Source of the DNA: Candidatus Roizmanbacteria bacterium
GTDB taxonomy: Bacteria; Patescibacteriota; Microgenomatia; UBA1406; GWC2-37-13
DNA: 64,000 nucleotides
Assembly: GCA_016215445.1 (NCBI GenBank)
Contig: JACRJL010000001.1
Coordinates: forward strand, 1-64,000
Direction of reading: 5' to 3'
Below are positions 49,137-57,230 of the stretch, in pieces (position 1 is the first letter of the stretch; each line of letters opens with the position of its first letter). Under the pieces are notes generated by a model. It had not been told where the DNA came from and did no database searches. It worked only from the letters and a program-made list of their open reading frames with translations. Both the position numbers and the translations under genes were made by a program.

Positions 49137-51749
49137 ATGAAAAACCCTAAACTGTTCGTAACAATCAGCGCGGTTTTTATTGTTTTAGTGCTTATTGGTA
49201 ATCTAAATTCAGTATCTGCTTATAATGAATATCAGAAGTGTGATAAGGATACAACCTGCACAGTTGGTGAGTTTTTGTACGACGATTCATATGACCCGAT
49301 TTCATCAGCCGAATGTAGATTAACAAGTCGTTATCCGAATGGAGACATTTTTATTAATGGCGATCTTATGGATAGTGAGACAGACGGTTGGTATTCTTAT
49401 GCAGTTGAGGCGACAGGTGCAGCTGGTCTTTACAGGTCTCAAGTATGTTGTTTAGCTGGTAGTGACTATCTTTGTCTCGATAAAAGCTTTAAGATCGAAG
49501 CGACAACTTCGGCATTAACAAAAACTGACGTCGCCAACGCAGTCTGGGACGAGCCAAGAGCTTCTCATACTCAATCAGGTAGTTTTGGCCAAGCTTTGCA
49601 AAATATCGTTCCTTCAGCGTCTGACATAGCATTGGCAGTCTGGGGATATTCGGGTCGAACTCTATCTAATTTCGGCTCATTACCATCGGATATCTGGAAC
49701 TATACAACGAGGACAATGACTTCTTTCGGGGACCTGATTGCTAACATCTGGAATAGTTCTAACAGAACTTTGACAAGCGGCGGATCAACGAGTACCACAA
49801 ATAATACGACCAATAATTACACTGTTGATACGAGCTCATTTGCCAAGAAATCCGACGTTGACAGTTTAAAAAACGAAGTCTTATACAATCAGTCTCTTCT
49901 GGAAAAATTGGCCAACAAACCAGTTATAAAAAATTTCTTGGAAGAAGAACCTGATGTCAACCTGGAATCAAAGTTAAACCAATCACAACTTTTATTGACA
50001 AAGCTTTTTGCCGATAGTTATTCGATGGACAGCAAATTAGGAATGATTGATATTAAATGGAAAGATTTGGAAGGAAAGAAAATCGGTTTGGTCCTAAAAG
50101 AAGTGGCTGATCTTAATCTATCAATTGCCGACAATGCCAAGAAAATCAGTGGATTTTGGAACTTACCTGTTGCTGAAAATATCAATACCCAAGCTGAAGC
50201 CTTGAAAGGTAGAGTTGCCATGATTCAAACCGAGTTGAGAGTTGATGAAAAGTCAAAGATGGCTTTGGAAGATATTAATAGTCTGAATTATTCACTGGAC
50301 AGTTTTATTGACACGCTTGGTTCGGCTAAAGACGCACCTGGTAAAGAAACTCTTTATGGGAAAATCAACGAAATAAAACAACTCGCTGATACCTTTGACC
50401 TTTATTCGTCAGATGCCGACCGTCTTTTGGCCGATTGGAAGAAATACCAGCTTTCCGATATTCAGAAAAAAACTAACGTCATGGCTGAAAATTTGGCAAA
50501 GGTCAATCGGTTACCAAAGTCAATCACAATTATTTCCTCGCTTCCGGAAGACAGCCTCGCTAAGAAACTAAAAAATAGAATTTTGTCGATAAAGGCGACT
50601 ATAGACGCCAATAAGAAATTGCTGGCAAAAAAATCCAGTAAGCCTTTCAGCAACAGCTGGCTTGAAGAGGGAAGCGTCATTTTTAAAACCCTTTTGACCA
50701 ATCCGTCAACGCGAATAAGCCAGGCAGTGCCTTTGAAATATTATCTACCAGCCGAGATAAAAAAAGAAGACATTATTAGTTTTGACGAAGGTTTAAAGGT
50801 CAACTATGATGTCGAAAAAAAACAACTTTATGTTGAGGGAGAATTTACGTTGGCTCCATATGATTCAAAAGTCGTTTCGGTCAGGGTCCAGGATATTTGG
50901 GCGATAAGTACAGAGAGCATTGAGAGTTTGCGTCGTCAGGCAGAAGAACTGAGTAAACCTTTGGCTAAAACCGCTTTTTTTGGCCAGGGAGTAACAATAA
51001 AAAGCAATATAGACGTTGCTTTGGACAAAATTCTTGCCGACCAAAAATCCGCCATCACACCTGAGGCTAAGATAAAAAATTATTATGAAGCCCAGATCTC
51101 CTTAAAGTCAGTCCGAGATCAAATTGACAAACTGCAGGATTTGGTTACCCAGTCAGGCTCTTTTAGCTCGATGGCCGGATTCGTCGGTGGCGCCCAGGCT
51201 GTGGCTGTTTGGGGGTTGATCATAATTATGGTCGCTGGATTTGTTTTCTTAGTTATCTATATGAGAGTTTTGCGACCAAAAGAAATGTTAACTGAAAAAC
51301 CAAAAACCAAAAAAAAGAAACAACTCAAAATTCTGCCAAAAAACGAAATAGGACATGGACTGGGACGGGGGGAATTAATTAGATTCGCCAGTATTTTCTT
51401 TGTCCTTGGTTCGCTTGTTTCGTTTTTGACCAGTTTTGCCGTATTTAAGGCAGTTACTTACAATCAAAATCCAGTTAAGGTTATTGCTCAAACTGAGGAA
51501 AAAACCATCAGTCCGATTCCAGACAATGTCTTGGGTGTAACAGAAGAAAAACCCCCTGTTTTTGTGACAGTGATAGACTTGAAAGGGGATATCCTCAGAA
51601 TCAGGGAAACACCTCAAGGAAAGGTCATCAGCGAGGCTAAAACAGGTGATAAATTTACGTTTGTCAAAGAAACAGACGGTTGGACACAGATAGAACTTAC
51701 AGATGGCACTGGTTGGGTTTCTTCCGAATTTATCTCAAAGAATGAATAA
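49137..51749 (+). CDS. Large surface protein with coiled coil, two membrane helices and C-terminal SH3 domain
   Basis: The protein has 870 residues. A signal peptide (about 5-28) is followed by a Cys-rich beta domain (about 30-120), repeats of AVWDEPRASHT/AVWGYSGRT/IWNYTTRTMTSFG (about 135-215), a long coiled coil (about 230-540) and a beta domain. Transmembrane helices lie at about 685-710 and 749-775, with a basic loop between. An SH3_3-type domain (about 811-870, ILRIRETPQGKVISEAKTG, GWVSSEFI) ends the protein and should face the wall, possibly binding peptidoglycan. The AVW repeats also occur at the end of the 53577 fibre protein. It overlaps the convergent PrsW-like gene by 15 nt. Confidence 0.78.
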   Translation: MKNPKLFVTISAVFIVLVLIGNLNSVSAYNEYQKCDKDTTCTVGEFLYDDSYDPISSAECRLTSRYPNGDIFINGDLMDSETDGWYSYAVEATGAAGLYRSQVCCLAGSDYLCLDKSFKIEATTSALTKTDVANAVWDEPRASHTQSGSFGQALQNIVPSASDIALAVWGYSGRTLSNFGSLPSDIWNYTTRTMTSFGDLIANIWNSSNRTLTSGGSTSTTNNTTNNYTVDTSSFAKKSDVDSLKNEVLYNQSLLEKLANKPVIKNFLEEEPDVNLESKLNQSQLLLTKLFADSYSMDSKLGMIDIKWKDLEGKKIGLVLKEVADLNLSIADNAKKISGFWNLPVAENINTQAEALKGRVAMIQTELRVDEKSKMALEDINSLNYSLDSFIDTLGSAKDAPGKETLYGKINEIKQLADTFDLYSSDADRLLADWKKYQLSDIQKKTNVMAENLAKVNRLPKSITIISSLPEDSLAKKLKNRILSIKATIDANKKLLAKKSSKPFSNSWLEEGSVIFKTLLTNPSTRISQAVPLKYYLPAEIKKEDIISFDEGLKVNYDVEKKQLYVEGEFTLAPYDSKVVSVRVQDIWAISTESIESLRRQAEELSKPLAKTAFFGQGVTIKSNIDVALDKILADQKSAITPEAKIKNYYEAQISLKSVRDQIDKLQDLVTQSGSFSSMAGFVGGAQAVAVWGLIIIMVAGFVFLVIYMRVLRPKEMLTEKPKTKKKKQLKILPKNEIGHGLGRGELIRFASIFFVLGSLVSFLTSFAVFKAVTYNQNPVKVIAQTEEKTISPIPDNVLGVTEEKPPVFVTVIDLKGDILRIRETPQGKVISEAKTGDKFTFVKETDGWTQIELTDGTGWVSSEFISKNE

Positions 51750-52163
51750 GTTATAAAGATAGTGGATTAAAACCGCAATTATTATTCCTAATGGCAAAAG
51801 CTTCTTATTGACGAAAGTCGGCATAAGAATGGTAATCATTGTTAGGGAGTGTAAAACAGCCGTCAGGATAAAACGCAAATAAATAGGGGAAAGCGAGTCT
51901 GTCATAAAAAAATTAAAAAGATAAAGAATGGTTTCTGACAAAGAAAACAATATTCCGATCATGGCTGCCAGTTTTATCTGCTTCATCTTGCCCGGTATTT
52001 TTAAAATAAAAAGGATAAACACTACTTTAACTAATTCTTCGATGAGGTAAGGGTAGGGGAGAAAATATTCAATTGGCCAGACCAAAAATGGCGCCATAAG
52101 CGCCATTAATGGTAATAAAATAGCTATAAATATTTTATCTTCAAAGAGATCATTTGTCATCAT
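51735..52163 (-). CDS. PrsW-like intramembrane protease
   Basis: The protein has 142 residues, shorter than usual PrsW, with about five helices. The EExxK motif (IEELVKV), GILFSLSETI, AVLHSLTMI and IHYLYN fit the PrsW/CPBP-type metalloprotease pattern. It starts inside the last codons of tatA (14-nt overlap), so it is translationally coupled to the Tat genes. Its function there is unknown; it may process a membrane or Tat-exported protein. The 3' end overlaps the SH3 surface gene. Confidence 0.7.
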   Translation of the reverse strand: MMTNDLFEDKIFIAILLPLMALMAPFLVWPIEYFLPYPYLIEELVKVVFILFILKIPGKMKQIKLAAMIGILFSLSETILYLFNFFMTDSLSPIYLRFILTAVLHSLTMITILMPTFVNKKLLPLGIIIAVLIHYLYNLFIL

Positions 52164-52299
52164 CTTTGGCGGATTTTTTAAATTCGCGAATGGCTTCTCC
52201 TATTCCTCTTGCCAATTCAGGTATCTTTTTTCCTCCAAAAAATATTATGATGACGACAAAGATTATGACGATTTCTGTTGTGCCGATATTTTGGAACAT
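52150..52299 (-). CDS. tatA: TatA/E-like protein, copy 1 (downstream of tatC)
   Basis: The protein has 49 residues. One N-terminal helix (about 9-22), then the hinge FFGGKKIPELARGIGEAI and a charged amphipathic tail ending DDDK. This is the TatA fold that forms the Tat export pore with TatC. It has a strong Shine-Dalgarno site at 52311-52318 and overlaps the PrsW-like gene by 14 nt. Confidence 0.93.
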   Translation of the reverse strand: MFQNIGTTEIVIIFVVIIIFFGGKKIPELARGIGEAIREFKKSAKDDDK

Positions 52300-52310
52300 A
52301 AATTTAATAT

Positions 52311-52318
52311 CACCTCCT
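52311..52318 (-). promoter_or_regulatory. Shine-Dalgarno site of tatA copy 1
   Basis: AGGAGGTG 11 nt before the ATG, overlapping the stop codon of tatC. Confidence 0.85.
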
Positions 52319-53039
52319 ATCGATATTTCCTATTTAATAATAAGGTAATTTCAAATAAAAAAGCAAGTGGAAAAAAAATCAAAGCATCGGAAACAATGTC
52401 TGTCGCCGGCATCAAAACAGTCAGAATCAAAAGTGCCAAATAAATTGTCAGTCTTGAGTCGACGAGCGTTTGGTATTTAATCACTTTCAAGCGTATTAAT
52501 GGCGTCATAATAACTGGAAATTGAAAGAGAATTCCCATGAAAAGAGACGTCATAAAGATATTTTGCAAGAAGTTTTCGATATCCCAAAGGTTTTGGACGT
52601 TTAAAGAGCTTGACTGCCTGGAAAAGATTGAAACGACGAATTTCATCATCCAGCTGCCAAAGCCAAAGCCGGCAATGAATAAAAAAAGGCTGGCAGGTAT
52701 AGAAGATAGAAGAAGTTTGTATTCTTGTTCTCTCAAAGCGGGTTTTAAAAACGATATTAATTGATAGATGATCAATGGAAAGGCTGTCATGATTCCGATT
52801 GTTATTGCCGAGTTTATGGATATATTGATAAACTGAAATGGAGAGGTAAAGACGATATTCAGACCCTTAAGGTTATAAAATTTCATCACTGCTTTAATTA
52901 TCGGTTCGAAAAAAATAAAGCCAACACTAGCTCCAATCAAAAAAAAAGCCACTATAAAAAGAAGTCTTTTTCTAATTTCTATTAGATAAGGCATGTATTG
53001 GGTGATGGCTGCCTGAAGCGGCAGTGTGTCTTTTTTCAT
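52317..53039 (-). CDS. tatC: Sec-independent translocase TatC
   Basis: The protein has 240 residues and six membrane helices. YLIEIRKRLLFIVAFFLIG (about 18-36), SPFQFINISINSAITIGIM, FPLIIYQLISFLKPALREQE and FQFPVIMTPLIRLKVI match TatC. TatC recognises twin-arginine signal peptides. It lies between two tatA genes in a five-gene operon. Confidence 0.95.
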   Translation of the reverse strand: MKKDTLPLQAAITQYMPYLIEIRKRLLFIVAFFLIGASVGFIFFEPIIKAVMKFYNLKGLNIVFTSPFQFINISINSAITIGIMTAFPLIIYQLISFLKPALREQEYKLLLSSIPASLFLFIAGFGFGSWMMKFVVSIFSRQSSSLNVQNLWDIENFLQNIFMTSLFMGILFQFPVIMTPLIRLKVIKYQTLVDSRLTIYLALLILTVLMPATDIVSDALIFFPLAFLFEITLLLNRKYR

Positions 53040-53053
53040 AACTTAAGAATTTA

Positions 53054-53191
53054 TTACTTTGAAGCTTTTTTAAACTCTTTGATGGCTTGACCAATACCCC
53101 TGATAAATTCAGGAATTTTTTTCGCGCCAAAAAGAACAATAATAATTAGACTAATAAGTGACAGTTCAGTTAAACCAATATTTCCAAACAT
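53054..53191 (-). CDS. tatA: TatA/E-like protein, copy 2 (upstream of tatC)
   Basis: The protein has 45 residues: helix LTELSLISLIIIVLFGAKKI followed by PEFIRGIGQAIKEFKKASK. The start is preceded by the ribosome site AAGGAGGTG at 53199-53207. Its stop is 14 nt before the tatC ATG. Confidence 0.93.
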   Translation of the reverse strand: MFGNIGLTELSLISLIIIVLFGAKKIPEFIRGIGQAIKEFKKASK

Positions 53192-53198
53192 ATATTTT

Positions 53199-53207
53199 CA
53201 CCTCCTT
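53199..53207 (-). promoter_or_regulatory. Shine-Dalgarno site of tatA copy 2
   Basis: AAGGAGGTG 7 nt before the ATG at 53191. Confidence 0.85.
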
Positions 53208-53225
53208 CTAAATTTTAAATGATAT

Positions 53226-53375
53226 TTAGTCATCTTTTAACTCTTTTTTGACTTTGCCGAGTTCTTTTTTGGCTTCACCCAAACCGCGGGCGAATTCAAC
53301 GATTTTCTGGCTGCCGAAAAGGACTAATAAGACAACTGCGATTAAGATAATTTCTTTAGTATCGAGTCCGAACAT
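53226..53375 (-). CDS. tatA: TatA/E-like protein, copy 3 (first gene of the tat operon)
   Basis: The protein has 49 residues: MFGLDTKEIILIAVVLLVLF, then GSQKIVEFARGLGEAKKELG and a charged tail. The hinge has SQKIVEFA in place of the AKKIPE/GKKIPE of copies 1 and 2, so it could be a TatB-like or specialised subunit. It has the ribosome site GAGGAGGTG at 53385-53393. Confidence 0.92.
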   Translation of the reverse strand: MFGLDTKEIILIAVVLLVLFGSQKIVEFARGLGEAKKELGKVKKELKDD

Positions 53376-53384
53376 TTATTTTTT

Positions 53385-53393
53385 CACCTCCTC
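53385..53393 (-). promoter_or_regulatory. Shine-Dalgarno site of tatA copy 3
   Basis: GAGGAGGTG 9 nt before the ATG at 53375; all three tatA genes have near-perfect sites. Confidence 0.85.
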
Positions 53394-53576
53394 AGGTTTT
53401 TTTAAATTTGTAAGTATTAATTAATCATATAATACTGTCAGAACAAAATGCAATAGGATAATTAACTAAATTGACCTAATTAACCTAATTTCTAATTGAT
53501 CTAAATAATTTCCCAATTACCCAATTGGTACTTGGACATTTTTTAGGTCAATTAGGTTAATTAGAAATTTGGATTA
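53394..53576. other. Intergenic region with CCTAATT repeats
   Basis: It separates the tat operon from the end of the fibre cluster. It contains several copies of ACCTAATT and its complement AATTAGGT (about 53476-53565), able to form imperfect hairpins, and an AT-rich promoter-like tract (TAATCATATAAT near 53420-53433). No gene is seen. Confidence 0.55.
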
Positions 53577-54908
53577 TTACTTGAGTGACGCCAAAGTGGC
53601 TTTTGTTTTGGCGTCTTTGAGAGTTTTTCCTGTAGTTCCGGCACCAGTGTAACCGGAGATAGCCGCATTCCAGACTGCATTGGCGACCTGCGTTTCGTTG
53701 AGTCCGCCAGCCTGGGTTTCGACAAACGTATCATAGCCGGCAGGATAGTTGGTGTCGCCGCTGGTATTTTTGGAAAAAGTGTGCCCGCGCCTGACGTGAG
53801 TCCGCAAAGGCCCGGCGGCAATTGTAATACCATATCCAGCGTGATTGTATATGAGGTTATTTTCCAAAATATTATCAGCGCTGTTGCTTCCGGAAATTGA
53901 GACGCCGTTGGGACTATCAGAAATAATGCAGGTGTCGATCATTGTTTGAGTTGTGTAGTCACCAATCGTAATTCCATTACCACTGGCATTTCCGCAGTTT
54001 TCAATGACTGATTTTTCAATTCTTGTTCGCGCCGAAGCCGTCTCCAACGAACCAGCAATACTAATACCGCTTCCACGGACGTTAGAAATCCAGCAGTTTT
54101 CAATGTTGGCATTGTCACCGATAATAGTGACGGCGTTATCTGATCCGGTTGCTTGGGTTGTGACGTAAAATCCCGAGAGTTCAACATTATCTGCAGAGAC
54201 TGTTACTGTAGGTGATCCGACTGTTCCTGCAAGTTTAAATAGATAACCAGGACCTCTGATTTTTAAGTTAGGGACAGTAATGTTTAATGGGGTAGTGACC
54301 GTAACACCAGCGCCTGCGGTGGCGAGAGCAAAAATAATATCGCCAACTCCTCCGGCGTTTGCCGATAATGTTTGCGCCTGGGCAAAAGTCTGGACAGCTG
54401 TTGCCGGCGTTGTTCCGTTGTTACTATCATTTCCCGATGTTGGATTCCAGTACCAGATATTTCCAAGAGATCTGTTTTTACCGCGCAAAGACTCAAGCAT
54501 GTATAAAGCGGCATAGTCAGATGGCGCCTGGATGATAGTTGGGGATGATGACTGGGCGATGACAACCTGCGTAAATGCAGTCGGGTAGATTGGATTGTTT
54601 TCATAATCGTTTATTGCCACAAGATTTCCTCCGGAAACAGTACATAAAATATAAGTTGATGGTGGACGCGCTTCAAAAGCCAGACGCCAGTTATTAATCA
54701 ATTCCAGAGTAATTCCGATATAAGTACCTCCACCTAATGGCTGTTTACCATAAGCGTTGGCAATTGTTCCGTAGTCCAGATTTATCAGTTGTTCTTCGTA
54801 TAATCTTATTTGGTTTAATAGATCCTGAATATCCAATGATGTCTGGTCCGCATCGACCTGGATGATCCTTTCGTATTTTTTAAAAGTTAAAGCGGCTATT
54901 GCTGGCAT
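53577..54908 (-). CDS. Beta-helix (pectate-lyase-like) fibre protein without signal peptide
   Basis: The protein has 443 residues. An N-terminal helical segment with LINNWRLAFEARPPSTYIL (about 78-96) resembles the segment LINGWRLDKNSLKYLKG of the 59997-60239 protein. A right-handed beta helix (about 150-395) follows, with NIENCWISNVRGSGISIAG, KSVIENCGNASGNGITIGD and DNILENNLIYNHAGYGITIA. The end has VANAVWNAAISGYTGAG. There is no signal peptide or anchor, so it is likely assembled inside the cell as in phage tails. Last gene of the minus-strand cluster. Confidence 0.72.
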   Translation of the reverse strand: MPAIAALTFKKYERIIQVDADQTSLDIQDLLNQIRLYEEQLINLDYGTIANAYGKQPLGGGTYIGITLELINNWRLAFEARPPSTYILCTVSGGNLVAINDYENNPIYPTAFTQVVIAQSSSPTIIQAPSDYAALYMLESLRGKNRSLGNIWYWNPTSGNDSNNGTTPATAVQTFAQAQTLSANAGGVGDIIFALATAGAGVTVTTPLNITVPNLKIRGPGYLFKLAGTVGSPTVTVSADNVELSGFYVTTQATGSDNAVTIIGDNANIENCWISNVRGSGISIAGSLETASARTRIEKSVIENCGNASGNGITIGDYTTQTMIDTCIISDSPNGVSISGSNSADNILENNLIYNHAGYGITIAAGPLRTHVRRGHTFSKNTSGDTNYPAGYDTFVETQAGGLNETQVANAVWNAAISGYTGAGTTGKTLKDAKTKATLASLK

Positions 54909-54909
54909 A

Positions 54910-55782
54910 TTAGTTGTCTAAAAAAATTGAAATCGTCAATTTAGGTAGGAGTTTTCCGCGTTTTTTTTCAAAGTGAACTTCTCGACCGATCTTAACAACA
55001 AGATAGTCTTTTAATTTCAAAATTTTTTGCAGGCTTTGCCCTTTTTTTATTTCGACTCCGGGCGGCGAATTTCCTTGAATAAAATTTTGATTCGGCAGAT
55101 CAAGGTGAAAATAGATCGGTTCTATAATGACGCTTTCTTTAAAAGGATTAGTACTTAGGCCGTTTAAATTAAAGATATTAGTAGCGTTTTCACGGCATTT
55201 ATAAAAGGAAAGGGGAATTAAACCTCGGTCATAAATAGCCACAAAATGACCTATATCGACGGCAACTGGAATGGAAAAATCATTTTTAGAAACTTTTTTT
55301 TCAGGTTGTTCGCTTAAATGTCTTAACAAATCCTGATTTATTAAAAAAATCTTGCCTATTTTATCCTTGGCAAAAAATGTGAAACTGTTTCTGTAAAGAA
55401 AGAGGGGAGTTAGTCCGTGTTTTTTAATGATTGATAAAACTTTCTGGTCGGCATGAGTAGGAGTTGCCTCAAGTAAATTAGGGTCATTGACTAAGAATGA
55501 TTTTGTCCTTGTACTGAAGATCCGGCGGCCAATTCTACCAGTAACGTTTTTAATCAAGTTCACCGAGACTTCATCACGATCTTCACAGGCCAAAATAATT
55601 TCACCGTTGTTATCTATTTTTAAACCGGCGACCATTGGCGTCTCCGAATAACCAATGACGACGGATTTTTCATTTAATCTTTCGATCGTAATATCACCGA
55701 CAAAGGTGAGAAGATAGTCAATAATTCTTTTAAAATCAGATTGGGGATCGCCATTTTCACGGATTAAGCGGTAGGAAACCAT
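54910..55782 (-). CDS. Unknown protein of the fibre cluster
   Basis: The protein has 290 residues. I do not recognise the family. It is soluble, with mixed alpha/beta pattern and no signal peptide (RLIRENGDPQSDFKRIIDYL, KVLSIIKKHGLTPLFLYRNS, IGHFVAIYDRGLIPLSFYK). It lies 1 nt upstream of the beta-helix gene and 12 nt after the 55795 gene, so it is part of the same transcript. Possibly a tail or assembly component. Confidence 0.65.
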   Translation of the reverse strand: MVSYRLIRENGDPQSDFKRIIDYLLTFVGDITIERLNEKSVVIGYSETPMVAGLKIDNNGEIILACEDRDEVSVNLIKNVTGRIGRRIFSTRTKSFLVNDPNLLEATPTHADQKVLSIIKKHGLTPLFLYRNSFTFFAKDKIGKIFLINQDLLRHLSEQPEKKVSKNDFSIPVAVDIGHFVAIYDRGLIPLSFYKCRENATNIFNLNGLSTNPFKESVIIEPIYFHLDLPNQNFIQGNSPPGVEIKKGQSLQKILKLKDYLVVKIGREVHFEKKRGKLLPKLTISIFLDN

Positions 55783-55794
55783 ATAAAAATTCTA

Positions 55795-56037
55795 TCATTT
55801 TTTTTTGAGGAGTTTGAACTGTTTTGCCTGGCGGATATCATCTTTTAGGACTTTGATCATTCCTTCCACCCTTTTCATCTCGGTTTTTTCTTTGCCAATC
55901 GCTTCTTTGAAAACCTCGATATTTTTTTTTATCTTTTCAAGATATTTTTTTAGGTCTTTTACTCCAAAGGAGCGTTGGATGATTACCGTTTCTGGATTAT
56001 AAGTAGGATTTACATTAACGTTGATTTTTTTACTCAT
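55795..56037 (-). CDS. Small coiled-coil protein, paralogue of the neighbouring gene
   Basis: The protein has 80 residues: a short extended start (NVNPTYNPETVIIQ), then one long coiled coil (KKNIEVFKEAIGKEKTEMKR). This helix aligns with KKNIELFKGEINKEEAEIQR of the upstream protein, so the two are paralogues. Its ATG overlaps the upstream stop by 4 nt. Perhaps a structural or assembly protein of the fibre cluster. Confidence 0.68.
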   Translation of the reverse strand: MSKKINVNVNPTYNPETVIIQRSFGVKDLKKYLEKIKKNIEVFKEAIGKEKTEMKRVEGMIKVLKDDIRQAKQFKLLKKK

Positions 56038-56222
56038 TTATTAGCATCTATTATAGCAATTATTTGGAAGAGTCGCTGTATCTCCGCTTCTTCTTTATTA
56101 ATTTCACCTTTAAAAAGCTCGATATTTTTTTTCCGTCTTTCAATATCAGTCTGGAGAGCTGTTTTGTCATATTTGAGTGCTTCTTCTTTAGTGATGGGAG
56201 GAATTGAGTTGGTAGGATTCAT
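56034..56222 (-). CDS. Small coiled-coil protein, paralogue of the next gene
   Basis: The protein has 62 residues: PITKEEALKYDKTALQTDIE followed by a coiled coil KKNIELFKGEINKEEAEIQR. Paralogous to the protein at 55795-56037, with the reading frames overlapping by 4 nt (ATGA). Confidence 0.66.
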   Translation of the reverse strand: MNPTNSIPPITKEEALKYDKTALQTDIERRKKNIELFKGEINKEEAEIQRLFQIIAIIDANK

Positions 56223-56396
56223 ATTAAATATTATACATTAATTTTACTAGTCAACGTATTAATAGTTTCTAGATAGCCTAAAGGGTTAGTATTCTTGTTA
56301 TGATGGGCTAGATTAATTGATTTGTAGGATATAGTCCGTTGACAAAAATAATAATAAATGACAAATTATAAATAACAATTGAATCACAAAAAACAA

Positions 56397-56756
56397 ATGA
56401 TTAATGATAAGACTAAACATAAGTTTGATTTAGAAGAAAGAACTGCTAGATTTGGTGAGAATGTTCTGATTTTTTGCAAAAATATAAGATTAAACTCTAT
56501 CAACGAATCTTTAATAAAACAACTAATAAGAAGTTCTACTTCAGTAGGAGCAAATTATATGGAAGCCAATGGAAGTGATTCAAGAAAAGATTTTAAAAAC
56601 AAAATTAGTATTTGTAAAAAGGAATCTAAAGAAACCACCCACTGGTTAAGAATGTTATCAGTTGTTTTACCAGAATACAAAGAAAAACTTAGAAATTTAT
56701 GGAAAAAGGCTCAAGAATTTGTTTTAATTTTTTCCTCAATTGTTAAGAAGGTTTAA
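56397..56756 (+). CDS. Four-helix-bundle protein (S23/IVP type)
   Basis: The protein has 119 residues from the ATG at 56397. RTARFGENVLIFCKNIR, QLIRSSTSVGANYMEANGS and SICKKESKETTHWLRML match the four-helix-bundle family (TIGR02436 type, first seen in 23S rRNA intervening sequences). It is the only plus-strand gene in the fibre cluster and separates its two halves, suggesting later insertion. Function unknown; many are near mobile or variable regions. Confidence 0.85.
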   Translation: MINDKTKHKFDLEERTARFGENVLIFCKNIRLNSINESLIKQLIRSSTSVGANYMEANGSDSRKDFKNKISICKKESKETTHWLRMLSVVLPEYKEKLRNLWKKAQEFVLIFSSIVKKV

Positions 56757-56822
56757 TTATTGAAGATTAATTATTTATTATTCAATAATCATTTGATATT
56801 TGTGGATTTGATATTAGTAAGA

Positions 56823-57227
56823 TTAGCCTTTTAGTTTTTCCCAAAAGCTTGACTTTTTTGGTTCTTGGTGCTTTTGAGAGTCATCGGCTACGGCTTGTGT
56901 TCTGCTAACAAATTTTCCAGATGAATCACGGTCAATAGGTGGCTGTTGTTGTTCTTTTAATTTCTTCGCAAGGTCTTTTTCTTTTTTTATTTTAGCTTCT
57001 AAGGTCTTTTTCTTTTTACTGGCAATTTCTTGGGCTTTTTTTTCTTTGGCGAGCTCTTCAGCCTGATGGGTTTTTAATTCTAAAGCATCATCAATTGCTT
57101 GTTTTAATTTTTTTTCCGATACTGCTCGAAAAATAATATTACCCGCTTTATTTCTTGCCAAAAAGGTTACAACTCCTACATTTGTCGAGAGAGATATTTC
57201 ATAACTTTTATAAGTTTTATCAGCCAT
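56823..57227 (-). CDS. Small protein with charged coiled coil in the fibre cluster
   Basis: The protein has 134 residues. A beta-rich start (YKSYEISLSTNVGVVTFLA, about 7-25) is followed by a Lys/Glu coiled coil (about 45-105) and a Gln/Ser tail (KSSFWEKLKG). The start lies 3 nt after the upstream 872-residue fibre gene. Function unknown; possibly an assembly or capping component. Confidence 0.65.
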   Translation of the reverse strand: MADKTYKSYEISLSTNVGVVTFLARNKAGNIIFRAVSEKKLKQAIDDALELKTHQAEELAKEKKAQEIASKKKKTLEAKIKKEKDLAKKLKEQQQPPIDRDSSGKFVSRTQAVADDSQKHQEPKKSSFWEKLKG

Positions 57228-57230
57228 AGA

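Noticed and set aside
29465-52299. UGA recoding to glycine
   Set aside because: UGA ends tatA, leader 2 and other genes at positions that match family lengths, and no in-frame UGA is seen inside conserved domains.
53476-53565. CCTAATT repeats as a CRISPR or origin-like array
   Set aside because: The units are short, irregular and without spacers of constant length; a low-complexity tract is the simpler reading.
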